64,000 nt of DNA from Pedobacter cryoconitis. Its GTDB lineage: Bacteria; Bacteroidota; Bacteroidia; Sphingobacteriales; Sphingobacteriaceae. Location: assembly GCF_001590605.1 (NCBI RefSeq), contig NZ_CP014504.1, positions 2,108,001-2,172,000 of the forward strand. Reading direction: 5' to 3'. The notes under the pieces were generated by a model. That model was not told where the DNA came from, ran no database searches, and saw only the letters and a list, made by a program, of their open reading frames with translations. Below are positions 29,940 through 37,899 of the stretch, in pieces (the first letter of the stretch is position 1; each line of letters begins with the position of its first letter). Position numbers and translations under genes: made by a program.

Positions 29940-31274
29940 ATGAAATTTTTCATTACAGTCCTTCTCTCTTTAATTTGGTGTTTACCAGCAATTGCTCAAT
30001 CTCCTGTGAGCAATGCAAAAACAGATACGCAAAAATATCTTCTTGAATATGATCCTGCTGTATTACGTATTGAAGGCAATTCGTTACCTATAGGTATTGT
30101 AGTACTAGCTGACAAAGGGCAAAAATCACAAACTAAGGGTTTTTTAAATGGCCTGGATGATTGGTCGAAATATAAAATAGAAGTAGATAGCGGCAATTAT
30201 TCAAATGGAAAAATCAAAATAAAAGGTAGCAGAACAGCCTATAAAAAGGGAGATTCACTCACAGTTAATGTCTACACAAAAAAGTGGTTTTGGGGTGGGA
30301 AAGACAAATGGTTATTCATGCAGAAAATACCTTATAATTATGAAACAAACATCAATATTTTAACTGCAGGGAATTTTTCGAAAGCACCTGGCGATCACGT
30401 TCCGTTTGGTGTCCGGAAATTCTTTGATAACAAAATGTTTATTGACAAATGGGCCCCGGTTAAGAAGAATTTAAAAGATTTTGTTTTCCTGTTTAATGGT
30501 ATTCATATTTCAAGATCAAAAGGTGATTTAAAAATTGATAACGACCCAACCAAAATTCAAAACAATAAAATACAGTTAATTACTTTATTAGCTAAAAACA
30601 CCGCTATCACTGATACGCTGAATGTTTTACTGGATTATGTTGCAAATTATAAGTTCAATACGCGATCTAACGGAACAGGTTATGATTTAAATGTTATGGC
30701 AGATATTTATTATGATTCGGCTATTAATGCGCAATTGTTAAAAATTAAGATACAAAATCAGACTACGCATCAAATCTATAATTATTGGGTAAATACAAAT
30801 GGAGGTTCGATTGCTATTTCAAGTAAAAGTGCTCATGGAAGCGATGGTTTAAATGGCTCGGATGGTGATTCAGGTACGTCGGGATCTCCTGGTACAGTTT
30901 CTTCTACTGTAGAGACAAAAACAAATACCGATGGAACAACTACCACTATTACCAATACAACAACTGGTCAGGGTGGAGATGGTGGAAATGGTCAGGATGG
31001 GGGAAATGGTCAGGACGGCGATGCAGGTGGTAACGGCGGAAACATTACTATTCATTATTCCCGCGATGTTACCCCCTATTTAAACTTGATTCAAGCATCT
31101 AGTATCCCGGGCAGAGGTGGGTCTGGTGGCAAGGCTGGCAAAGGCGGTGCGGGTGGAAGTGGAGGCATTGGAAATCCGAATGGAAATAATGGTTCAAATG
31201 GCAGAGATGGCCGCAATGGTTTCGATGGTTATAATGGACGGAAGGGAAATGTTACTTTTAAAATGACCGATTAG
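29940..31274 (+). CDS. Secreted protein with a collagen-like Gly-rich C-terminus
   Basis: A 444-residue exported protein. Signal peptide to about residue 19 (IWCLPAIAQ). An N-terminal globular part (20-295) of unknown fold reads STLVI-poor, beta-rich. The C-terminal part has two Gly-rich repeat blocks: GSDGLNGSDGDSGTSGSPG (about 300) and GGDGGNGQDGGNGQDGDAGG (about 345), then after IHYSRDVTPYLNLIQASS a third block with GGSGGKAGKGGAGGSGGIGN. Collagen-like Gly-x-y stretches form extended triple-helical or polyglycine-type rods. Similar proteins occur on Bacteroidota surfaces, function unknown. No partner gene is adjacent. Confidence 0.8.
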   Translation: MKFFITVLLSLIWCLPAIAQSPVSNAKTDTQKYLLEYDPAVLRIEGNSLPIGIVVLADKGQKSQTKGFLNGLDDWSKYKIEVDSGNYSNGKIKIKGSRTAYKKGDSLTVNVYTKKWFWGGKDKWLFMQKIPYNYETNINILTAGNFSKAPGDHVPFGVRKFFDNKMFIDKWAPVKKNLKDFVFLFNGIHISRSKGDLKIDNDPTKIQNNKIQLITLLAKNTAITDTLNVLLDYVANYKFNTRSNGTGYDLNVMADIYYDSAINAQLLKIKIQNQTTHQIYNYWVNTNGGSIAISSKSAHGSDGLNGSDGDSGTSGSPGTVSSTVETKTNTDGTTTTITNTTTGQGGDGGNGQDGGNGQDGDAGGNGGNITIHYSRDVTPYLNLIQASSIPGRGGSGGKAGKGGAGGSGGIGNPNGNNGSNGRDGRNGFDGYNGRKGNVTFKMTD

Positions 31275-31372
31275 CTAAGGTAAAACTTGAGCTGGTTATA
31301 GCTGTATCTGTTAAGGGTTGTCTTTTAAATGAGGATTTAGGGAATTATGATTTTTTATAAATAGATAAAGCT

Positions 31373-31960
31373 ATGGCAAAAAATAAATTACTGCGAATGG
31401 ACAATCTCGGAATCGTTGTGGAATCGCTCGATGACACTATCTCTTTTTTCACAGAAATAGGCTTAAAACTCGAAGGCAGGGCTACGGTTGAAGGCGAATG
31501 GGCTGGTCGTGTTACCGGACTTGATTCTCAGTATGTAGAGATTGCGATGGGCAAAAGATGGACTTCTAATCGGCTTGGCGGTCTCCGTACCCCTATTTTG
31601 ATAGGACTAACGCTTTTTGCATTTGGATTTTCAGGCCTGTTTACAGCTGGTATGCATACTTCTTTCTGACAGTTATCAATTCCATTCCTGCTTATTTCTT
31701 TAGGTATGGGCCTTGCTGTTCCTGCAATGACTACTGGTATTCTTTCCAGCGTTGACAAGACACTTTCAGGAACTGCCTCTGCAGCTTTGAATACGGTTAG
31801 ACAAGCGGCTGGTGCAATTGTTGTTGCTATTTTTGGCGCTATTGCAGCAAATGGTGGAAGTGCGATTTTACATGCGATAACCGTAAGTATTATAGCTGCT
31901 ATTGTGTGTACAATTCTTACTATTGTGCTCAGTCAGAAGTACCTTAAAAAGGGAATTTAA
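31373..31960 (+). pseudogene. Fusion of a VOC (glyoxalase) gene start to an MFS drug-exporter end, with in-frame TGA
   Basis: The first 60 codons are a VOC/glyoxalase-fold N-terminus (NKLLRMDNLGIVVESLDDTI to YVEIAM). The same frame then turns into MFS sequence: RLGGLRTPILIGLTLFAFGF, a TGA at 31667-31669, then QLSIPFLLISLGMGLAVPAM and the DHA2 signature SGTASAALNTVRQAAGA, ending at 31960. The VOC gene lacks its second half and the transporter lacks its first ten or so membrane segments. The product cannot work as either. A deletion fused the two, and the TGA (probably from TGG) came later. Confidence 0.85.
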
Positions 31961-32114
31961 TAGCCCCCTAACAGGATCCTGCAATATTAAAAAGAATCTA
32001 TCGCAATGGGTGGATCGTTGCAATTGATCAGCTATTGATCACTTGTAGTGTTTGTGATTAATTTCCTGTCAATTTTGTATATTAGTTTTATCACACAAAT
32101 TAAACTTAAATCTT

Positions 32115-32378
32115 ATGAAGTATTCAATTGACATTAAATCAGTTACGATTGGTCTTTTTATCGCAACACTATTATTCGGCGCTTTTAGTTTTAAACAAGA
32201 TGGTGCTGAACCAGTTGGAAGGTATCAGACAGCGGTAGGAGTAAATGGAGTGGTTATTTTAGACACTAAAACGGGTGCATATATTACCAACACTGACGCT
32301 ACTAACAATGGATGGCGTAAGGGCAACTTTGCTCATACTTCTGAAATAGTTACCGCTACAAAAGATAAAAATCTTTAA
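32115..32378 (+). CDS. Small exported protein
   Basis: An 87-residue protein with an N-terminal hydrophobic segment (IGLFIATLLFGAFSF) that looks like a signal peptide, followed by a short domain GRYQTAVGVNGVVILDTKTG ending with charged residues. No family recognised. Similar short 'GRYQ...VILDTKTG' proteins are frequent in this group, so the gene is probably real. A hairpin follows. Confidence 0.6.
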   Translation: MKYSIDIKSVTIGLFIATLLFGAFSFKQDGAEPVGRYQTAVGVNGVVILDTKTGAYITNTDATNNGWRKGNFAHTSEIVTATKDKNL

Positions 32379-32407
32379 TCAAGGCAGAACATTATTAAGC
32401 CTGCTTG

Positions 32408-32443
32408 GTGAAACTAGTTTTACATTTTTAAGACTAGTTTCAC
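32408..32443 (+). terminator. Hairpin after the small exported protein
   Basis: GTGAAACTAGT (32408-32418) pairs with ACTAGTTTCAC (32433-32443), 11 of 11, loop of 14 T-rich bases. It probably terminates the preceding gene. A second stem with CCCCTCT/AGAGGGG at about 32498-32524 precedes the SDR genes on the other strand. Confidence 0.65.
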
Positions 32444-32592
32444 TAATAGCTTATATTACTATAGAGAATTTTAATTAAAACCAGCAGAAAACAATAACCC
32501 CTCTCTATTTGCCTTAAAGAGGGGATTATATATTTAGTTATGCACTATGCTAAGATGTTCGGCAAGCATCTCTTTTTGATGTTGTTAAATAA

Positions 32593-33339
32593 TTATAATA
32601 ATCCACCTGAAACGGTAATTCTTTCACCGGTAACCCAACCAGCGTCTTCTGAGGCCAGAAAAACTGCGACTTTTGCAATATCTATTGGTAGCCCAATGCG
32701 CCCTAATGGTGTCAAAGCAAGAAATTGTTTTTCCATCTCACTACCAGGTCTCCCATCTGCGGTGGAACCCTCTGATTCTGTCATACCGGGAGCTATGGTG
32801 TTGACTCTTATATTTCGATGCCCAAGTTCTTTAGCCAGTGTTTTTGCCAGACTATCAACAGCAGCTTTAATAGCGCAATAAATCAATGTGCCTGGTATTG
32901 GGTTCAAACTTATAGTGGAACTTAAATTAATGATACTTCCTCCTTTTTCGCCAAACATAGCCACGGCTTGTTGTGCGCAAAACATATGCGCCATAAGACC
33001 GGTATTAATCTGTAATTGAAAGGTTTCTTCGCTGATGTCCTCTAATTTTTCATACCTCCACACACTTGCATTGTTGACCAGGATATCTAACCTGCCATAA
33101 GCTTTTTTAGTCTCCTCAAAGAGTCTGTTTATCTCAGAAATCTTTGAAATATCTGCTTGTATTGCAATAGCTGTTCCACCATTTTGGATAATCTCTTCGA
33201 CAACTTTGTCTGCTGATTCTTTACTGGATGAATAATTCACCACTACTTTGGCACCTTCTTTTGCATATTCTTTAGCAATACCAGCGCCGATTCCTTTTGA
33301 CGATCCTGTAATGACCGCAATTCTATCTTTTAATTTCAT
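32593..33339 (-). CDS. SDR family oxidoreductase (first of tandem pair)
   Basis: A classical 248-residue short-chain dehydrogenase: cofactor loop TGSSKGIGAGIAKEYA at the N-terminus, NNAS, the catalytic Ser and Tyr-x3-Lys (YCAIK at about 154-158), and the C-terminal WVTGERITVSGG. An NAD(P)H-dependent carbonyl reductase of unknown substrate. About half of its residues match the SDR immediately upstream, so the two arose by tandem duplication. It is probably cotranscribed with it under HxlR control. Confidence 0.93.
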   Translation of the reverse strand: MKLKDRIAVITGSSKGIGAGIAKEYAKEGAKVVVNYSSSKESADKVVEEIIQNGGTAIAIQADISKISEINRLFEETKKAYGRLDILVNNASVWRYEKLEDISEETFQLQINTGLMAHMFCAQQAVAMFGEKGGSIINLSSTISLNPIPGTLIYCAIKAAVDSLAKTLAKELGHRNIRVNTIAPGMTESEGSTADGRPGSEMEKQFLALTPLGRIGLPIDIAKVAVFLASEDAGWVTGERITVSGGLL

Positions 33340-33357
33340 CTATTTTATTTAATTAAT

Positions 33358-34110
33358 TTATAATTGTCCTCCAGAAACTTGAATTCTTTCTCCAGTTACC
33401 CATCCAGCATCATCTGACGCTAAGAAAACAGCAACTTTGGCAATGTCAAGGGGCTGTGCTATCCGCCCTAGTGGAATTTGCGCAAGAAGTTGCGCTTCCC
33501 ACTCACCTCCTATAAAACCCTGTTCATGAGCACCTTCTGTTTCGGTTATACCAGGAGATATCGTATTGACTCTTATTTTTTTTGGACCCAACTCTTTCGC
33601 AAGTACTTTAGTTACGTTATCTATAGCTGCCTTTGTTGCAGCATAGATTAGTGTACCAGGCATGGGATTTATACTTACAGTAGAGCTTATGTTTATAATA
33701 TTACCTCCATCTTTTTCCATTACCCCTGCAGCTTTTTGTACACAAAGAATAGCACCTATTAAATTGGTGTTGAGGTTAGCCTGTAAAAGTTCTACTGTAA
33801 TAGCTTCGAGCATAACAATATCATAAATACCAGCGTTATTGACCAGGATGTCTACTTTCTCAAACGCTTGTATGGCTTCATTAAATAGCCTTTCAACGTC
33901 TGTCGCTTTTGATACATCAGCTTGCACGGCAATTGCTTTACCGCCAAGTGCCCTAATTTCATCAACAACTTTCGTAGCGCTGATTTTGTCCTTTGCATAG
34001 TTTACAACCACTTTCGCTCCTGCTAAGGCATAGGCTTTGGCGATGCCTGCGCCTATGCCTTTTGATGCTCCGGTTACTATAGCAACTTTATCTTTTAATT
34101 TCAATGTCAT
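33358..34110 (-). CDS. SDR family oxidoreductase (second of tandem pair)
   Basis: A 250-residue short-chain dehydrogenase with TGASKGIGAGIAKAYAL at the cofactor site, NNAG, YAATK active site and WVTGERIQVSGG near the end. It begins the two-gene operon. It diverges from the HxlR regulator at 34235, and a palindrome lies between. The products likely reduce reactive carbonyls or quinones, the kind of stress to which HxlR regulators respond. That is inference. Confidence 0.93.
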   Translation of the reverse strand: MTLKLKDKVAIVTGASKGIGAGIAKAYALAGAKVVVNYAKDKISATKVVDEIRALGGKAIAVQADVSKATDVERLFNEAIQAFEKVDILVNNAGIYDIVMLEAITVELLQANLNTNLIGAILCVQKAAGVMEKDGGNIINISSTVSINPMPGTLIYAATKAAIDNVTKVLAKELGPKKIRVNTISPGITETEGAHEQGFIGGEWEAQLLAQIPLGRIAQPLDIAKVAVFLASDDAGWVTGERIQVSGGQL

Positions 34111-34164
34111 TTGATTAAACTTTAGTAGACTACAAAACTATATTGTATATACCTTTATGGAAAG

Positions 34165-34203
34165 TACCTACTTTTTAGTAGCCTAGCTACCAAAAAGTAA
34201 GTA
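34165..34203. promoter_or_regulatory. Imperfect palindrome, candidate HxlR operator
   Basis: TACCTACTTTTTAGTAGC (34165-34182) and GCTACCAAAAAGTAAGTA (34186-34203) are inverted, 16 of 18 matching, around CTA. The palindrome lies between the SDR operon start and the HxlR gene start. HxlR-type winged-helix proteins bind dyads of this size. It likely controls both directions. Confidence 0.7.
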
Positions 34204-34234
34204 ATCTGATTATCAGTATATTAATATTATATAA

Positions 34235-34606
34235 ATGGCAAAAATGACAAGAAAATGTTCTGATTCACCAACTTGTTCAGTGGATTATGCATTTAGAAGA
34301 ATTGGTGGCAAATATAAAGGCAGGATCTTATGGTCTTTAAATGAGTATAAAGTTATACGGTTTGGAGAGTTAGGAAGGATTTTAGCAGATGTGACAACCA
34401 AAATGCTAACACAAACCTTAAGGGAGTTGGAAAAAGATGATTTAATTATCCGAAAAGTCTATCACCAGGTACCGCCTATGGTGGAATATTCTTTGTCGGA
34501 AACCGGATTGGAACTTATTCCTTTTATAACCTATTTAAAAGAATGGGGAGATAAGAAAATTGCAAAAGAGAAAGGTAAAATTGAAATAGCTTCACAACTG
34601 ATCTGA
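34235..34606 (+). CDS. HxlR family transcriptional regulator
   Basis: A 123-residue winged-helix regulator. Diagnostic features are CSVDYAFRRIGGKYKGRILW, the recognition helix TTKMLTQTLRELEKDDLI and wing RKVYHQVPPMVEYSL. Cys11 and Cys16 (CSDSPTCSV) are well placed for redox or electrophile sensing, as in known HxlR proteins. It faces the SDR pair across the palindrome and probably represses it. Confidence 0.93.
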   Translation: MAKMTRKCSDSPTCSVDYAFRRIGGKYKGRILWSLNEYKVIRFGELGRILADVTTKMLTQTLRELEKDDLIIRKVYHQVPPMVEYSLSETGLELIPFITYLKEWGDKKIAKEKGKIEIASQLI

Positions 34607-34650
34607 TTGCTGTACTGCCGCGGCATTGACACGATAGAACAGAAATTTAA

Positions 34651-34953
34651 GGAATTATATTTGGCTTCTGCCTACCCTATTTTACGCGCGAAGAAGCTAT
34701 TCAGTTAATCGTAAATGTCTCAGATTTGCTAAAACCAGGTGGCGTTTTTTATCTGAGCACTATGGAGGAGGATGAGCACAACAAATCGAGATATCAAATA
34801 GCTGGTGCAGGGGATCAGGTGTATGTAAATTACCATCAGGAAGGTTATTTATCCAAAGTACTCCGGGAGAACAACTTTGAGATCATTAGTTTAAAGCGCT
34901 TTAGTTCTTTAGATACGATTATCGATCTGGTATGGATAGGGAGATTGAATTGA
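34651..34953 (+). pseudogene. C-terminal fragment of a SAM-dependent methyltransferase
   Basis: An open frame from 34651, just after a stop, reading FGFCLPYFTREEAIQLIVNV and then LLKPGGVFYLSTMEEDE, the motif-III and post-III part of class I methyltransferases. The SAM-binding first half (about 110 residues) is absent and no start codon sits at its head. It is a remnant. Confidence 0.7.
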
Positions 34954-35040
34954 GTATGTTAGCACTGAAAAACAGATTTAAAGCTCAAATTAGAATTAAC
35001 TAAACACGGATGTATATTCGTTTAAATAAGACATACTATC

Positions 35041-35511
35041 TTGAAAGAACAATATTTGACAGAAATTGAATTACCTGTTTGGGCTGACCCACAGGGTGAT
35101 GTAATCCTTGAAAAATCAAGAGATTATTGTTATTTATATTTTGACTGTTGGTTAGAAAAAGAACTATGGATTAATGAAGAAGTTACCTGGGCCGATTATA
35201 TTGGAAAGATTACTTTTAATAATGCCTGGGCGGTCAAGTCTCTTGACATTGAATTTTATGATATATATCCGAAAGAAGAATCGATATATAAATCTTCAAT
35301 TTGTAGAGTTGAAAATTCATTATGGTTAGAAGAAATGACTATGAAAAGGTCAAAAACCTATAAGGAATGGCTTTCTTGGGACGAAAGAATTTATAAACAT
35401 TTTCACTTCTCCGGACACGATAATTATTTTGACATTATTGCAGAAAATTATAAAGTTGAAAAAATCCTGAAAAAAGACATTAAACATTATGAAAATCTAT
35501 GGACACAATGA
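35041..35511 (+). CDS. Hypothetical Trp- and Tyr-rich protein
   Basis: A 156-residue frame with a TTG start and no clear RBS. The product is acidic and rich in aromatic residues (YCYLYFDCWLEKELWINEE, WLEEMTMKRSKTYKEWLSWD) and has no signal or membrane segment. The codons look natural, so it is probably a real gene. I do not recognise a family. Immunity-type proteins can look like this, but nothing else supports that. Confidence 0.5.
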   Translation: MKEQYLTEIELPVWADPQGDVILEKSRDYCYLYFDCWLEKELWINEEVTWADYIGKITFNNAWAVKSLDIEFYDIYPKEESIYKSSICRVENSLWLEEMTMKRSKTYKEWLSWDERIYKHFHFSGHDNYFDIIAENYKVEKILKKDIKHYENLWTQ

Positions 35512-35522
35512 CTAAACACAAA

Positions 35523-36089
35523 TTATTTATAAAGTTCTTTGATAACCTCATCCAGGTTGATTGCACTTTGAACAATCATCTTTGCGGCATCTTTCATATC
35601 ACCAATTTCGGTACTGGTTTGCATTATTTTGCCAAGTCCAATTAAATTTGCGACATGCCGTCTTACTGAATGAGAGTGACTTATTTTCACCTGCTGGAGT
35701 TCGCTGGTAATTTTCATCAGTTCTGTGATATCATGACCAATACAATAAATTCCGGCAGGAACCCCTGTATCATCAAAAACAGCCTTGTACTCCCAGCGTG
35801 TAATAATGAACCCACCATGTCCATCATATTTACGAATAGTTGCCGGAAAAACCGAATCAGGATTTTTAAAGGCCATTTCTGAAACAATTTGACAGGTTTG
35901 CTGATCATCAGGATGCATAGTTATGGCATAGTTCTTACCGACAAGATCTCCATGGATAGGTTTGAAAATGTCTGCATAACGTCTATTTATATAGCTATAG
36001 TTAGAATTCATATCTACCGCTATAAGATAATAGGTCCCTGAATCTCCCAATAGAGATTTAATAACTTCAAATTGTTGATTACCGGTCAT
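35523..36089 (-). CDS. Single-PAS protein ending in a lone DHp-like hairpin
   Basis: A 188-residue protein: PAS/PAC domain (residues 5-125, YYLIAVDMNSNYSYINRRYA to YCIGHDITELMK), then a helical hairpin with QVKISHSHSVRRHVANLIGL (His about 140). As in 13630-14172 and 27534-28916, the HSHxVRxxxA segment resembles a kinase H-box, but the ATPase domain is missing and the protein ends after the second helix (VIKELYK). It is probably an expressed, small signalling protein. Neighbouring genes give no hint of its pathway. Confidence 0.85.
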   Translation of the reverse strand: MTGNQQFEVIKSLLGDSGTYYLIAVDMNSNYSYINRRYADIFKPIHGDLVGKNYAITMHPDDQQTCQIVSEMAFKNPDSVFPATIRKYDGHGGFIITRWEYKAVFDDTGVPAGIYCIGHDITELMKITSELQQVKISHSHSVRRHVANLIGLGKIMQTSTEIGDMKDAAKMIVQSAINLDEVIKELYK

Positions 36090-36438
36090 TTATATAAATA
36101 ATATAGTCAGCTATCACAAGTAAGCAAACAGATTACTGCCATTGCCCAGTTTATAATACCATCATTTCCTTAAATATACATTACAAATGAATAGATTATT
36201 TAGTTTTCACATAAAAACTATCTGGCTTATTCAGAAGTATTCAGAATTTCAGTTTTCCAGGATTTCAGATTAAAGTGAATGCTTATCCTGATTTACCTAT
36301 TCGTAGTGAGATATATAATTTTGCACTTATCAATCGCGCGAAAATGGCATTGCGACCACCTGACAAATCTACGGGAAATTTCGTAAAAGTAGTACAGCGG
36401 ATTTCTGTGAAAATAAAAATCACTTTATCTAAAGATGC
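36090..36438. other. Intergenic, no gene seen
   Basis: AT-rich sequence between the start of the PAS protein and the end of the lipoprotein gene, both on the minus strand. Plus-strand open stretches have no coding character. Confidence 0.5.
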
Positions 36439-37047
36439 TTATTTAAGTACTTCCGGATACATCATATTATAATATTCCTTAATGGATATAACCTTAGGAT
36501 CAGTGCTATTCTCCATCCGTGTTCCTCTTTTTACAAAAATAAAATTGGTAGTAAAAAAGTTTCTATTACTCTTATCATTCGAGATTCCCTGATACATAAA
36601 AATCCATGCATTTAGAGTGGGTATATCCCAAAAAAAAGATTCGCCATTTCCTTGTGTGTTTCTTCGCTCGTAATTTGGATATGTCTTTTTTAAATAGCTG
36701 ACAATGGACTTCGTTTCTTCTTGATTAACAGAAGCATAGTTAAATCCTAAGTAGTTTGGTTTATCCTTATCGGCAACAAACAAAGACAAATTATTATAAT
36801 CTGCAAGGTTTCCATCAGGAAAAGAATAGGTACTGAGTTTAATGCCGCCCAGCACATAATTATCTGGTTTATTTGTAGTATAATTTCTCAATCCAAGATT
36901 ACGGTCCTGATCCTTTTTCAATTGCTTATCTCCCTGAAAAATGCTTAATACATTTTCATCAAATTTTAATGCTAAAAGATCAGTTCTTGTCTGTGATTTA
37001 CAAGAGATCACAGTAATTCCTATCAGAAGTAAAAGAAAATATTTCAT
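36439..37047 (-). CDS. Lipoprotein of unknown function
   Basis: A 202-residue lipoprotein from the ATG at 37047 (an ATG 15 codons upstream would only add a weak N-terminus). The signal MKYFLLLLIGITVISC ends in a lipobox with Cys16. The mature part (about 185 residues) has NYVLGGIKLSTYSF, LGFNYASVNQEETKSIVSYL and WDIPTLNAWIFMYQG. Not recognised; a periplasmic or outer-membrane anchored protein. Confidence 0.7.
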   Translation of the reverse strand: MKYFLLLLIGITVISCKSQTRTDLLALKFDENVLSIFQGDKQLKKDQDRNLGLRNYTTNKPDNYVLGGIKLSTYSFPDGNLADYNNLSLFVADKDKPNYLGFNYASVNQEETKSIVSYLKKTYPNYERRNTQGNGESFFWDIPTLNAWIFMYQGISNDKSNRNFFTTNFIFVKRGTRMENSTDPKVISIKEYYNMMYPEVLK

Positions 37048-37211
37048 AGAATTATTTTTTATGATTACCAAATGACTGGTTAATAAGTTCAATTCATATA
37101 ATCAAATATAATATTTTTATCTTCAACGTAATTTGCATCCGTTCAGGTTATTATTATTAATTTGATTCATTATAAATGATATTAAACTATCCGCCATATC
37201 CAATCAATAGT

Positions 37212-37886
37212 ATGCTGAAAACAACTGCAATATTGCTTTTTGTTTTGCTTGCACATCCCCTGTCTGCACAGCCAAAAAACAGCCTAAAGGTCATCAATTC
37301 CTTGAAAGTCTATCAAAACACTTATGCGCGGGATCCAAATCAGGAGTTGATAGAGCTCAAAAAAATAATCCCGGACTTAGTTCTGGATATTCGGTATGCA
37401 ACGGCAAACAATTTCATGAAACAGGTTATGTATCCGCAAGCGCGCGCTTTTGCCAGAAAACCAGTTGCAGAACAGCTCAAAAAAATCCAGGCACACCTCC
37501 GCAAAAAAGGATATGGATTAAAAATTTATGATGCTTACCGTCCTTACGCTATCACGGTTTCCTTTTACAAAAGAGCTTCTGATAAACGTTTTGTAGCCAA
37601 CCCGGCAAAAGGTTCCAAACACAACCGCGGCTGTGCGGTAGACCTTACCCTTATCGATTTCAAAACGAAGAAAGAAGTTCCGATGCCCACCCCCTATGAC
37701 AGTTTTGCTCCGGAGGCTGCCGCAGCTTACCAAAAATTACCAGCTGCCATTATCCGTAACCGGGATTTCCTGATCCGGACAATGCGGACATATGGTTTCA
37801 GGGTCATCAAAAACGAATGGTGGCACTATGATTTTATAGGATGGCAGAATTATGCTTTGATGGACATTCCTTTCAAAAGTCTTTAA
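37212..37886 (+). CDS. D-Ala-D-Ala dipeptidase (VanX/DdpX, M15 family)
   Basis: A zinc peptidase of about 224 residues that splits D-alanyl-D-alanine and supports cell-wall recycling. The signal peptide (LLFVLLAHPLSAQ) sends it to the periplasm. Core motifs are YDAYRPYAITVSFY, SKHNRGCAVDLTL (zinc His and Asp), and NEWWHYDF (catalytic Glu and zinc His). All catalytic residues are present. It is an isolated gene here, so a vancomycin-type gene cluster is not implied. It is convergent with the AraC gene. Confidence 0.92.
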   Translation: MLKTTAILLFVLLAHPLSAQPKNSLKVINSLKVYQNTYARDPNQELIELKKIIPDLVLDIRYATANNFMKQVMYPQARAFARKPVAEQLKKIQAHLRKKGYGLKIYDAYRPYAITVSFYKRASDKRFVANPAKGSKHNRGCAVDLTLIDFKTKKEVPMPTPYDSFAPEAAAAYQKLPAAIIRNRDFLIRTMRTYGFRVIKNEWWHYDFIGWQNYALMDIPFKSL

Positions 37887-37899
37887 GACAGACCTGCAT

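Noticed and set aside
30830-31230. Short repeats that might suggest a CRISPR or other array
   Set aside because: The repeats are in-frame Gly-rich codons of the secreted protein, with no constant spacer length. No CRISPR array or cas gene was seen anywhere in the window.
15985-31669. Recoding of TGA as tryptophan in the phage fragment and the VOC-MFS fusion
   Set aside because: Many intact genes here end in TGA (for example the histidine kinase at 24794), and both interrupted genes are already decayed, so simple G-to-A mutations explain the stops.
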